Assembly: GCA_039024435.1 (NCBI GenBank)
Contig: JBCCQH010000024.1
Location: 1-64,000, forward strand
Origin: JBCCQH01 sp039024435
GTDB taxonomy: Bacteria; Bacteroidota; Bacteroidia; J057; JADKCL01
DNA length: 64,000 bases
Reading direction: 5' to 3'
Within the stretch, counting starts at the first letter, position 1. Each line of letters opens with the position of its first letter. The notes under the pieces were generated by a model. That model was not told where the DNA came from, did no database searches, and saw only the letters and a list, made by a program, of their open reading frames with translations. Below, one piece after another: positions 36,302-44,394 of the stretch. The position numbers and the translations under genes are program-made.

Positions 36302-38143
36302 ATGGCACAACAAGGAAGTCCTTCAATATTGACTTGGAATCGCCTGGAAGCCCGTCCGCGCAAGGAAGAATTTGACCGGGTGCTCCGCGCCGAAGTCCGC
36401 GATGCGCTCTGGTTCTTGAGTCGGCAGTGGCAGTTCGGCGAGTTCAAAGGCGAAGATGCTGGCACTGCAGTGCAGGCCCGTATCGAAATGGAAACCTCCC
36501 GGGTGAACAACATCGCTCTGCGGGAGAACAACGCCCAACCGTACAATGAAAAACTCCCCATGGAATCCCAGGTGGAACGCGATCGCGTTCCCCTGGACCT
36601 GACCTTGCGTCAGGAAATGGGAGTGCATTGGGAGCGCGTACTGCGCAACGTACTGACGGGGGCCTCGATTCCCAACGCCACCATCAACAACATTGTCACC
36701 GATTTCAAGGGCAACATCAACTTGCACTTTTCGCTTCCGGCGACTACGTCCTCAAACCTGGAAGGGGAGATCTACAGCGATCCCAACCTGCTGATGGTGT
36801 ACGCAGTCATTTCCAATGGCCGGGCCATCGATGGGGGGGAACTGTACGAAAACCTCGTCACGGGTACGCAGGCCGCCAGCTACTTGACCATTTCGGTGAA
36901 CACTGCCGCACAAAACGCCGTCAACGCGGCGGGGTCCGCTTTCGTCGCTTGGTTCCGCAAGACCTACGGCGATCCGGCCAGCGTCAGTGAAACCGCCTGG
37001 GATGCGTCTCGTCTGGAGTATCGCTTTGCTTGCTCGGCGCCCAAGACCTCGAATTCCTCGACGATTCTCGTCGCCGAAGAGTACGCAAATGGTCACCTGG
37101 ACTGGTACAACTTTGACATTGAGCAGCCCAATGCCCAGGGTTTGCCCGGTGGCTTGAATCCGAACAGTACGGATACCAGTCTGATTGAGCGCGATCTCAT
37201 CACGACCCTCCCGAATGGGGTTCAGTTCCCGGGCATGCCGCATCCGCGGTGGTGGCAGATGGAAGATGGCCGGGTCAATCTCGGGGTGCTGAACACCGGG
37301 ACCACCGACATCGCCAAGCTGTTGTTCGGGGAGTTTGCCCTGATCTACAGCAACGATTGGATGGTTGTTCCCTTCGACGTGAAAACCGGCAGCATCTGTG
37401 AGGTGAAAAGCATGATCATCAACGATGTCTTTGGCATCAAGACGGTCATCCGGGCCGCGGGCGCGGGCGATCAGACCGATTGGCAGCGCTGGAGCATGTT
37501 CAACTTGCACCGCCGGGGAATCACCTCGGGAGCCGCCGATCAGCGCCTGTTTGTACCGCCCTCGGCCCTTCAGGTATTCGAGAGCGAACCGGTAGAAAAA
37601 GTGAGCTTGATCCGTGACGAAATGGCCAACATGGTCTGGGGAGTTGAATCCCAAGTTCCGGATGGTTTGGGCGGAAGTGTAGACGGTTTCGAAGCCGCTC
37701 TGCGCATGACGAACTACCTCAAAGAGAACGCGGGTCCGGCTCCTTCGTTGAGCACGACCGCCAACACTGCGGACATCAGTTACTTGCTGGCGACGACCGT
37801 ACCCGAGAACTGGATTCCGTTCATTCCATCGCGTTTGAACGGGGTAAATAGCCGCCAGATCCAGTTGCGCCGGGCAGCGATGCCGCGCCTCATCCCCGGT
37901 CTGGCTCCGGAACGCATCCGTCCGCGGACGGACTTGTTGCGGGAAGGTTACGATGGCTCACAATGGAACGCTTACAACGTCCACGAGGAAGAGGTGCCGC
38001 GTTCCGGTACCATCGTGAAGCGGACCTGGCAGCGCACGCGCTGGAGCAACGGTGAAGTGGCGACCTGGCTCGGCCGCCGCAAAACCAACGGCCGTGGCCA
38101 GGGCAACAGCGGATTGCAGTACGATGCGATTCTGCCCAAGTGA
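36302..38143 (+). CDS. Giant-operon gene 5: uncharacterised 613-aa protein
   Basis: Last gene of the array. Residues 10-67 contain ILTWNRLEARPRKEEFDR, LRAEVRDALWFLSRQWQFGE and FKGEDAGTAV, a very characteristic Trp/Arg-rich signature. The C-terminal ~45 residues are Arg-rich (RTWQRTRW, TWLGRRKTNGRGQGNSGL). Members with this start and end seem to occur in diverse bacteria as hypothetical proteins; I cannot give a function. No signal peptide or membrane segment. It starts 25 bp after gene 4 with AACAAAAATG, an A-rich leader usual in Bacteroidota, and is followed by a strong terminator. Confidence 0.7.
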   Translation: MAQQGSPSILTWNRLEARPRKEEFDRVLRAEVRDALWFLSRQWQFGEFKGEDAGTAVQARIEMETSRVNNIALRENNAQPYNEKLPMESQVERDRVPLDLTLRQEMGVHWERVLRNVLTGASIPNATINNIVTDFKGNINLHFSLPATTSSNLEGEIYSDPNLLMVYAVISNGRAIDGGELYENLVTGTQAASYLTISVNTAAQNAVNAAGSAFVAWFRKTYGDPASVSETAWDASRLEYRFACSAPKTSNSSTILVAEEYANGHLDWYNFDIEQPNAQGLPGGLNPNSTDTSLIERDLITTLPNGVQFPGMPHPRWWQMEDGRVNLGVLNTGTTDIAKLLFGEFALIYSNDWMVVPFDVKTGSICEVKSMIINDVFGIKTVIRAAGAGDQTDWQRWSMFNLHRRGITSGAADQRLFVPPSALQVFESEPVEKVSLIRDEMANMVWGVESQVPDGLGGSVDGFEAALRMTNYLKENAGPAPSLSTTANTADISYLLATTVPENWIPFIPSRLNGVNSRQIQLRRAAMPRLIPGLAPERIRPRTDLLREGYDGSQWNAYNVHEEEVPRSGTIVKRTWQRTRWSNGEVATWLGRRKTNGRGQGNSGLQYDAILPK

Positions 38144-38181
38144 TCCTAAAAAACATGATTTGAATAGGTTTGTTTTTTCAC

Positions 38182-38214
38182 CGCCGGTGGACTACGGTCT
38201 GCCGGCGTTTTTTT
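38182..38214 (+). terminator. Rho-independent terminator closing the giant-gene operon
   Basis: CGCCGG (38182-38187) pairs with CCGGCG (38202-38207), with an inner GAC-TACG-GTC helix, followed directly by seven T (38208-38214). It lies 38 bp after the stop of gene 5. It separates the operon from the epimerase gene. Confidence 0.85.
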
Positions 38215-38256
38215 GTGCCCGGACGGAAATCGCTATTTTCCGCAAAACTTAACGGC

Positions 38257-38655
38257 ATGAAAGTAGAACACATCGGAATTGCGGTCCGCGATCTGGAAAA
38301 ATCAAACGCACTCTTCACGACGCTGTTTGGAAGGGGTCCGTACAAAGAGGAAACGGTAGCGAGCGAATCGGTGCGCACGTCTTTTTTTCGCTCGGGAGAC
38401 ACAAAAATCGAGTTGCTGGAAGCCACCGACGAATCCAGCGCGATCCACAAGTACTTGGAAAAACGCGGTGAAGGGATCCACCACATCGCATTTGAGGTGG
38501 AGGACATCTACGTTGAGATGGAGCGGATGCAGACTGAGGGTTTCCGGGTTTTGAACCCCGAGCCGAAAGTGGGCGCGGACAACAAGTTGATCTTCTTTCT
38601 CCACCCCAAGGATACCAATGGTGTTCTGGTGGAGCTGTGCATGGAGCGCAAGTGA
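38257..38655 (+). CDS. mce: Methylmalonyl-CoA epimerase
   Basis: A 132-aa vicinal-oxygen-chelate protein that interconverts the (R) and (S) forms of methylmalonyl-CoA in propionate metabolism. It starts with KVEHIGIAVRDLEKS (first metal His), has GEGIHHIAFEVEDI in the middle and ends with HPKDTNGVLVELCMERK carrying the metal-binding Glu. Length is typical. The ATG at 38257 is preferred; the open frame from 38170 would run through the terminator. The mutase genes are not in the window. Confidence 0.92.
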   Translation: MKVEHIGIAVRDLEKSNALFTTLFGRGPYKEETVASESVRTSFFRSGDTKIELLEATDESSAIHKYLEKRGEGIHHIAFEVEDIYVEMERMQTEGFRVLNPEPKVGADNKLIFFLHPKDTNGVLVELCMERK

Positions 38656-38668
38656 GGGCCGTCAGGGG

Positions 38669-39925
38669 TCACAAGGTCTCCGAGGAAATGATCCGCACCG
38701 GAAGCGGAAGGGCGCCTTTGTCCAGGATTTGCGCGAGGTCGCGGACTTCTTCCCATTCAAATTGACCGGTGATCTGAGAGCGGCCACCGGTAATTTCCGA
38801 ATAGACTTTGGGGGCGGTCAGGACGTGGTCGTCGAGGACGATGGCGATGCTGTTGCCGACCTCATTGCGGGTGAGGCGGGCCCAGGTTTCGGTCCCCCGG
38901 CGGTCCAGTACGAAGACAATCATGGGTTGACCGGTGGGATCAAAATCGGCGAAGGCCTTGGTAATGGTACGGCCGTCAAGTTCGGGAGTATCCGAGCCCT
39001 CGTCCCGGATGGCGATCAGTTCCAGGTGCGGGGGCATCAATTCTTCAGGGTCGGGAATCTCCGCTTGAAAGCTCCAGGCGAGCCGGTGATTGGGCAAAAG
39101 GCTCCGGGCTTCGGCTCGGCGGAGGTAGACATTGATGGCGGCGGTGTCCGAGGGGAGCGCGTAGCTGACCTGCGGCGCATCCGAAAGCAGGGGAATTTGC
39201 AGATTGAACTTGCCGAGGAAGGGGTTTAGCAGCCGGAACTTTTGCATTTCTCGTTCCTCATCCAGTTCAAACAGGCCTTCTTCCGGCAGCAGCGAGGAAT
39301 CCAGTTTGTATCCTTCCAGGCTCAGATCATTGATTTGCTGCAGGAGGGGCTGGAACTCAGCAGAGCTCGAAGTGGGCCAAAATCCAATTTTTCCCTGGTT
39401 CTGGACCAAGCTGCGGATGCGGTCGGCGTGGGCCGGTTCGCGGGTTTCAATGGTGATCCGGCCCTTTCTCTCTTTGTAGGTGAGGTGAGGACGGGGATCG
39501 AGGATGTCCAGCCGGCCCCGCAGGATTTTGTAGCCGATTTCCAGTGCCCGGTCGACCTCGCGTTCCAGCCATTGTTTGACTTGTTCGTTGTCGCTCGTGG
39601 GGGAAAGCTCATTGTCCGGTTTGCTGAAGTAAAGGGCCAGGGAAACGGAAGTGTCTTGGAGGAGGGCATGGGTAAACCGGGGAACCCAGCCCCCCGGGGA
39701 GGTTGCGATCTGTTCCTGGGTCAGTTGCAGGGCCGCTTCGAAGCGGGCATCGACCGCCGAGCGGGCCAGTTCCCGGAGGACGGCATCTCCGCCCAGTTGT
39801 ACCACCATGCGGTAGCGCACTTCGCCACGGGGCAGTACATCGGGTCTGGCATTGGGGGAAGAAGTACAGCCGGCCAGGATCAGCAGCAGGCCCGCGAAAA
39901 TAGCATTCCGGTAGGTTCTTTTCAT
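38669..39925 (-). CDS. SecD periplasmic-domain-like lipoprotein
   Basis: A 418-aa lipoprotein (signal peptide ending in LLILAGC). The C-terminal ~90 residues strongly resemble the P1-head region of SecD/SecDF: VLDDHVLTAPKVYSEITGGRSQITG, then EEVRDLAQILDKGALPLPVRI. The N-terminal part (VVQLGGDAVLRELA, ALQLTQEQ) resembles the large periplasmic insertion of Bacteroidota SecDF. None of the twelve SecDF membrane helices is present. It therefore looks like the periplasmic part of SecD recycled as an anchored protein. Its role is unknown; a chaperone-like function in export is only a guess. Confidence 0.75.
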   Translation of the reverse strand: MKRTYRNAIFAGLLLILAGCTSSPNARPDVLPRGEVRYRMVVQLGGDAVLRELARSAVDARFEAALQLTQEQIATSPGGWVPRFTHALLQDTSVSLALYFSKPDNELSPTSDNEQVKQWLEREVDRALEIGYKILRGRLDILDPRPHLTYKERKGRITIETREPAHADRIRSLVQNQGKIGFWPTSSSAEFQPLLQQINDLSLEGYKLDSSLLPEEGLFELDEEREMQKFRLLNPFLGKFNLQIPLLSDAPQVSYALPSDTAAINVYLRRAEARSLLPNHRLAWSFQAEIPDPEELMPPHLELIAIRDEGSDTPELDGRTITKAFADFDPTGQPMIVFVLDRRGTETWARLTRNEVGNSIAIVLDDHVLTAPKVYSEITGGRSQITGQFEWEEVRDLAQILDKGALPLPVRIISSETL

Positions 39926-39983
39926 GGTTGTGAAGGTTGGGAAGGCAATCTACGCAGAAAAGTTGCCATTCCCTGCGCTCGGT

Positions 39984-40880
39984 TTATTTCCGGTTCACGA
40001 GGTAGACGCCAGAAAGAATCACCGCGAATCCCAGTCCCTGCTGCCAGACCAGATTTTCGCCGTCCAGGATGCCCCAGGTCAAGGCCACAATCGGAATGAG
40101 GTAGGTGACCGAAGTGGCAAATACCAGACTGCTGATCTGCAGCAGGCGGTTGAACAGGATCACCGCAACCGCAGTCCCAATCGCCCCCAAAATTGCGATG
40201 TACCCCAGGGAACTCCAGGCCGCCGGATGGGTTTCCATCACGGCGGGCACCCCGGATCCGGCAAGCAGGTAAAAGATCGCCGGATAGCCCACACTGACCA
40301 GGGCGACCGTGGTGAGCAGCACCGGATCAAAGTTGGAGAAGTAATGTTTGAGGATGTTGGCGCTGAGGGCGTAATTGAAGGTCGCCAGAATTACCAGCAA
40401 GCTGTAGCGCAGGTAAGCACCGTCGCCGAGGGCGACAGCGTCGGTCGTCCCGGCGGTGATGAGGATGATCGCCCCGGTCACCCCAATGAGGACCCCGACG
40501 ACATTGATGAAGGGGAATCGCTTCCGGAAAAAGGCAAAGGCGATGATCAGTACAAACAGGGGATTGAGCGAGTTGAGGACCCCGGCGATGGCGGATGGAA
40601 TGACGGTTTCGGCTTCGGCAAAGAGAAATGCCGGCAGGGCGTTTCCGGCCAGGCCGATCAGGAACATGAGCAAGTACTGCTTCCGGGTGATGTCCTTGAG
40701 CCGTCCCCAGCGCAGTATCAGTACGGGGGTCAGGGTCAGCGCGGCGATCACGATGCGGAGGGTCGCCATCTGCGTAGCGGAAAAAGCGACCAGTCCCAGT
40801 TTCATCAGGATAAAAGAGCTTCCCCAGACGGTGGCGAGGAGCAACAACAACGACCAGGCGAGGACTTTTTTGTTGTCCAT
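39984..40880 (-). CDS. EamA/DMT-family transporter
   Basis: A 298-aa inner-membrane protein with about ten hydrophobic helices arranged as two EamA repeats. The opening LLLLLATVWGSSFILMKLGL and the repeat-linking PLFVLIIAFAFFRKRF, FINVVGVLIGVTGAIIL are typical of drug/metabolite exporters. The substrate is unknown. It starts 6 nt after the tadA stop codon and is probably expressed with it. Confidence 0.9.
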   Translation of the reverse strand: MDNKKVLAWSLLLLLATVWGSSFILMKLGLVAFSATQMATLRIVIAALTLTPVLILRWGRLKDITRKQYLLMFLIGLAGNALPAFLFAEAETVIPSAIAGVLNSLNPLFVLIIAFAFFRKRFPFINVVGVLIGVTGAIILITAGTTDAVALGDGAYLRYSLLVILATFNYALSANILKHYFSNFDPVLLTTVALVSVGYPAIFYLLAGSGVPAVMETHPAAWSSLGYIAILGAIGTAVAVILFNRLLQISSLVFATSVTYLIPIVALTWGILDGENLVWQQGLGFAVILSGVYLVNRK

Positions 40881-40886
40881 GGCAGA

Positions 40887-41351
40887 TTACCTTTCCCGGC
40901 GGCTACGGAAAAATTCACGCATGAGTGCGCTGCATTCGTCAGAGAGGATGCCGCCGATGATCTCAGTCTTCGGATGCAGGAGTCCGCTGCCATAACGCTG
41001 GTAACCGAACTTTGGTTCACCCGCGCCGAAAACGATGCGTCCCACGCGGACCCATTGCAGGGCGCCGGCGCACATCACGCAAGGCTCGATGGTCACGTAG
41101 AGGGTGCATTCATTGAGAAACTTACTGCCGAGGTAATCGGAGGCCGCCGTGATCGCCAACATTTCGGCGTGGGCCGTGGCATCCTGCAGGCGTTCTACCT
41201 GATTGTGTCCCCGCCCGATGATGCGGTTGCGCACGACCACCACCGCCCCAATCGGCACCTCACCGGCGGCAAAAGCCACCTCTGCCTCCCGCAAGGCCTG
41301 CCGCATGTAGTGCTCATCGGAAAAGATGGATAGTGCCACGAGAACAAACAT
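40887..41351 (-). CDS. tadA: tRNA(Arg) adenosine-34 deaminase / nucleoside deaminase
   Basis: A 154-aa zinc deaminase that converts wobble A34 to inosine in tRNA(Arg). The catalytic site reads TAHAEMLAI and EPCVMCAGAL, the classical HAE...PCxxC arrangement. GEVPIGAVVV and the region up to FRSRRE are normal for the family. The ATG at 41351 gives the usual length. The longer open frame to 41639 only runs into AT-rich intergenic repeats. Confidence 0.92.
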   Translation of the reverse strand: MFVLVALSIFSDEHYMRQALREAEVAFAAGEVPIGAVVVVRNRIIGRGHNQVERLQDATAHAEMLAITAASDYLGSKFLNECTLYVTIEPCVMCAGALQWVRVGRIVFGAGEPKFGYQRYGSGLLHPKTEIIGGILSDECSALMREFFRSRRER

Positions 41352-41693
41352 ACGATTTCTGATGGCTTGATTTCTGATTGGCGGGAGAATTTCCAATTGG
41401 CGCGTTTTGAACGGGTAACCTATGATCATTACAAGCTTCTCCTGTACACGACCTTTCCTGTAGACGCATTCAAATTGATACATTTGAACGCCGCGTGGCG
41501 GAGGCTGAGGCCCGATTTCCAAGTGGGCGCTTTCGGAACGCGCGGTGCAGGAGCGGATTTCTGATGGGGATCTTTGCAATTGCTCGATTTTGGAACCCAC
41601 TTGTGATTGGTATCGATCAGAAATCGGAAATCCGCGCATCAGAAATCATTTAAATTGATAAATTTGCGGCAGTTTTACCACGATACAAACATC
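41352..41693. other. Gap between tadA and aspS with repeated AATCAGAAATC-type motifs
   Basis: No gene seen. The gap holds several copies in both orientations of GATTTCTGATT, CAATTGCTCGATTT and AATTTCCAATTGGCGCG (41352-41412 and 41556-41650), the same words as in the gap at 18.4 kb. A consensus -7 promoter element for aspS lies at its right end. Confidence 0.55.
41659..41666 (+). promoter_or_regulatory. Bacteroidota -7 element (TAAATTTG) before aspS
   Basis: An exact TAnnTTTG match that ends 27 nt before the aspS ATG. No clear TTTG about 20 bp upstream was found, because that position is occupied by the AATCAGAAATC-type repeat. Confidence 0.45.
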
Positions 41694-43451
41694 ATGATAC
41701 GGACACATACTTGCGGAGAGTTGCGGCTGGAAAATGCGGGGCAAAAGGTAACCCTGGCCGGCTGGGTACAAAAATCACGGGACCACGGGCACTTTGCATT
41801 TGTGGATGTGCGCGACCGCTACGGGGTAACCCAAATTCACATCCCGGCCACTCGGGAATCGCTCTACGCCCAGGTACAAGAGCTCGGGCGTGAGTACGTG
41901 ATTCAGGTGTCGGGAACGGTCAAGGAGCGCACCAACAAGAATCCCAAGATGCCGACCGGGGACATCGAGATCGAACCGGAATCGGTTGTGGTCCTGAATG
42001 CCGCCCAAACGCCGCCCTTTAAGATTGAGGACGAAACCGACGGGCAGGACCAGTTGCGCATGCAATACCGCTACCTGGATCTGCGCCGGGGACCGCTCCA
42101 GCGGAGCATCGAACTGCGGCACCAAGTGGCCCAGGCCACCCGCCGCTACCTGGACCAGCACAGTTTTCTGGAAATCGAGACACCTTATCTCATCAAGTCC
42201 ACCCCGGAAGGGGCGCGCGATTTTGTGGTGCCCTCCCGGATGAATCCCGGGCAGTTTTACGCTTTGCCCCAATCGCCGCAAACCTTCAAGCAACTTTTGA
42301 TGGTCAGTGGCTATGACCGCTATTTCCAGATTGTCCGGTGCTTCCGGGACGAAGACCTGCGTGCGGATCGCCAGCCCGAGTTTACCCAGATTGACTGCGA
42401 AATGTCCTTTGTAGATCAGGAAGATGTACTCCAGATGTTTGAAGGTATGACCCGCTACTTGTTCCGCGAAGTGCGCGGTGTAGAATTGCCGGATCCGTTT
42501 CCGCGGATGACTTACCGTGAGGCGATGGAACGCTTCGGGAGTGACAAGCCGGATGTGCGTTTTGGGATGGAACTGATCGACATCACCGACATCGCCCAGC
42601 ACCGCGATTTTGCCGTGTTCAACCGCCAGGCGTACATCGGGGCGATTTGTGTGAGCGGCGGGGCAACTTATACCCGCAAGCAGATCGACAAGCTCACCGA
42701 CTGGGTCAAGCGTCCGCAGATCGGGGCAAAGGGCCTGGCCTGGGTCAAGGCAAACGAAGACGGCTCTTTCGGATCCAGCCTCAAGAAATTTTACCCGCCG
42801 GAAGACTTTGCGGCTTGGTTGGCGCGGGCCAATGGCCACACCGGCGACTTGCTGTTGATCCTCTCGGGTCCGCGGGAAGCGACCCAAAATCAGCTCGGAC
42901 AGTTGCGCTTAGAGCTTGCGGGTCGGGAAGGGCTGCGCAAAGCGGATGATTTTCAGCCGCTCTGGGTGATCGACTTTCCGCTGCTGGAGGAGAAGGACGG
43001 CGAATGGCACGCGATGCACCATCCTTTTACTTCCCCTAAGCCGGAGCAGGCCCATCTTCTGGAAACTGACAAAGGCAGCGTCCTCGCCAATGCCTACGAC
43101 CTCACGATGAATGGCGTGGAATTGGGTGGGGGTTCGATCCGGATCCACGACCGGGAGTTGCAGAAGCGGATGTTTCGCGCGATTGGGTTTAGCGATGAAG
43201 AAGCGCATGCGCAGTTCGGCTTCCTGATGGGGGCTTTTGAATACGGTGCCCCACCCCACGGAGGCATTGCTTTCGGATTTGACCGCTTGTGTGCGATCAT
43301 GGGGGGAGACGAATCCATCCGCGATTACATCGCGTTTCCCAAGAACAATATGGGCCGCGATACGATGATCGACAGTCCGGCCCCGATTGGGGAGGTAGCG
43401 CTGGAAGAATTGTTCATTGCGGTGGAGCTTCCCGAAGAAACAGAAGCGTAG
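41694..43451 (+). CDS. aspS: Aspartate--tRNA ligase
   Basis: A 585-aa class II aminoacyl-tRNA synthetase of the bacterial type. The N-terminal anticodon-binding OB fold has VTLAGWVQKSRDHGHFAFVDVRDR. Class II motif 2 is IVRCFRDEDLRADRQPEFTQID, preceded by the QSPQTFKQLLM loop. The GAD insertion domain sits at about 275-420 (FGSDKPDVRFGMELID). Motif 3 is GIAFGFDRLCAIMGG. Length is normal. The ATG at 41694 was chosen over an in-frame ATG at 41607 because it gives the standard N terminus MIRTHTCGEL. Confidence 0.97.
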   Translation: MIRTHTCGELRLENAGQKVTLAGWVQKSRDHGHFAFVDVRDRYGVTQIHIPATRESLYAQVQELGREYVIQVSGTVKERTNKNPKMPTGDIEIEPESVVVLNAAQTPPFKIEDETDGQDQLRMQYRYLDLRRGPLQRSIELRHQVAQATRRYLDQHSFLEIETPYLIKSTPEGARDFVVPSRMNPGQFYALPQSPQTFKQLLMVSGYDRYFQIVRCFRDEDLRADRQPEFTQIDCEMSFVDQEDVLQMFEGMTRYLFREVRGVELPDPFPRMTYREAMERFGSDKPDVRFGMELIDITDIAQHRDFAVFNRQAYIGAICVSGGATYTRKQIDKLTDWVKRPQIGAKGLAWVKANEDGSFGSSLKKFYPPEDFAAWLARANGHTGDLLLILSGPREATQNQLGQLRLELAGREGLRKADDFQPLWVIDFPLLEEKDGEWHAMHHPFTSPKPEQAHLLETDKGSVLANAYDLTMNGVELGGGSIRIHDRELQKRMFRAIGFSDEEAHAQFGFLMGAFEYGAPPHGGIAFGFDRLCAIMGGDESIRDYIAFPKNNMGRDTMIDSPAPIGEVALEELFIAVELPEETEA

Positions 43452-43949
43452 GGCGTCGATAAGTCCAGTGATTCTGGCCGGTGCTTTGTTCAATTTGACA
43501 TGATCAAGGGGAGAATTTCCTGTGCTCGGCACCGGAGTGGAACATTGAAAATTTTTTCATTGGAGATTCTTGTTTGCGGGAAGGATGGGAGGGACATGGG
43601 TGCCGCCAGTAGGGCGGGACGGAGCCCAGCGAACTCCCGGAACAGCCTGGTGCCGACGTGTTGGTGGAGCGTCGGTAACCGCCCCGATCAACAGAAAGTT
43701 GAGTCCAGTCCCAAAAGTAGCTTCAGCACGCGGAGTGTGGCCGCACGGTACCCTGTGCGCATCCGAGGATTTTCCTATGTTTGGCGCCGAAGTGGCAACT
43801 AAAAATTGAATTTTTTGCACTGTAAGTTGACCGAGTCGCCCATTTGCCGAAAATGTCCAATGTGGGTAGCCTTGTGGAGAACAATATGAGGGGATAAAGT
43901 CGGTTTTATCGATCTTTTTGTAAATTCCATCGGTAAAATCGGGGTATCT
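43452..43949. other. 498-bp gap with GC-rich repeat B
   Basis: No convincing gene. At 43570-43655 it carries repeat B, which occurs again inverted at 50374-50463. The remainder is AT-rich toward the right and probably contains the promoter of the small gene that starts at 43950 (TATCTGTG overlaps its GTG start). Confidence 0.5.
43570..43655 (+). repeat. Dispersed GC-rich repeat B, copy 1
   Basis: Begins TTGTTTGCGGGAAGGATGGG and continues through GGGCGGGACGGAG to CAGCCTGGTGCC. It aligns with the reverse complement of 50374-50463 over about 90 bp with small gaps. Both copies are intergenic and follow an AT-rich ATTTTT-type stretch. Nature unknown; no open frame is conserved with normal coding character. 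Confidence 0.6.
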
Positions 43950-44351
43950 GTGAAGCTTTCGAATGAATTTTTTGCGGAGTTTGGCAAGCTCATCTGTTCG
44001 CTGACGTTGACCGCCGGAGAACTTTTGCCCGTGGAAAAAGAGTTGGTCATGGAGATTGCCGACGACATTTTCTACCGGCCCGGTCAGCGACGCGACCGCT
44101 CTACGCCCGCCCCGTGGAAGGCGCTGTTTGCCTATCCCCCCTGCTACCAATGCGAAGAGGATCCCCAAGTGGCTTTCCAAAAGCTGATGGAAACCTGGGA
44201 TGCGGCGCAGTGGTCGGTCAGCCGGGATGAAAGTGCAAAAATGACCGATCTAATATTTCAGGTATGTCGGGCTTACGGGCTGTCATCCACGGCCCAAGAG
44301 CAGATGCTCGACGGCTTCAAGGCGGAGTTGCACCGGCGAAGCAAGTCCTGA
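43950..44351 (+). CDS. Hypothetical small protein
   Basis: A 133-aa protein starting with GTG; not recognised. It is predicted mostly helical with no signal peptide. A Cys pair PPCYQCEED (about 63-71) is the only notable motif. It ends convergently with the HAD hydrolase gene, 43 bp apart. Composition looks like real coding sequence, but the GTG start and lack of a family leave some doubt. Confidence 0.5.
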   Translation: MKLSNEFFAEFGKLICSLTLTAGELLPVEKELVMEIADDIFYRPGQRRDRSTPAPWKALFAYPPCYQCEEDPQVAFQKLMETWDAAQWSVSRDESAKMTDLIFQVCRAYGLSSTAQEQMLDGFKAELHRRSKS

Positions 44352-44394
44352 AGTGCTTTTGGCACCGGCGGGTTGCGGAAAATTGGGTTCCGTC

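Noticed and set aside
41352..41639. N-terminal extension of TadA
   Set aside because: It translates intergenic repeat motifs. Starting at 41351 gives the standard family length.
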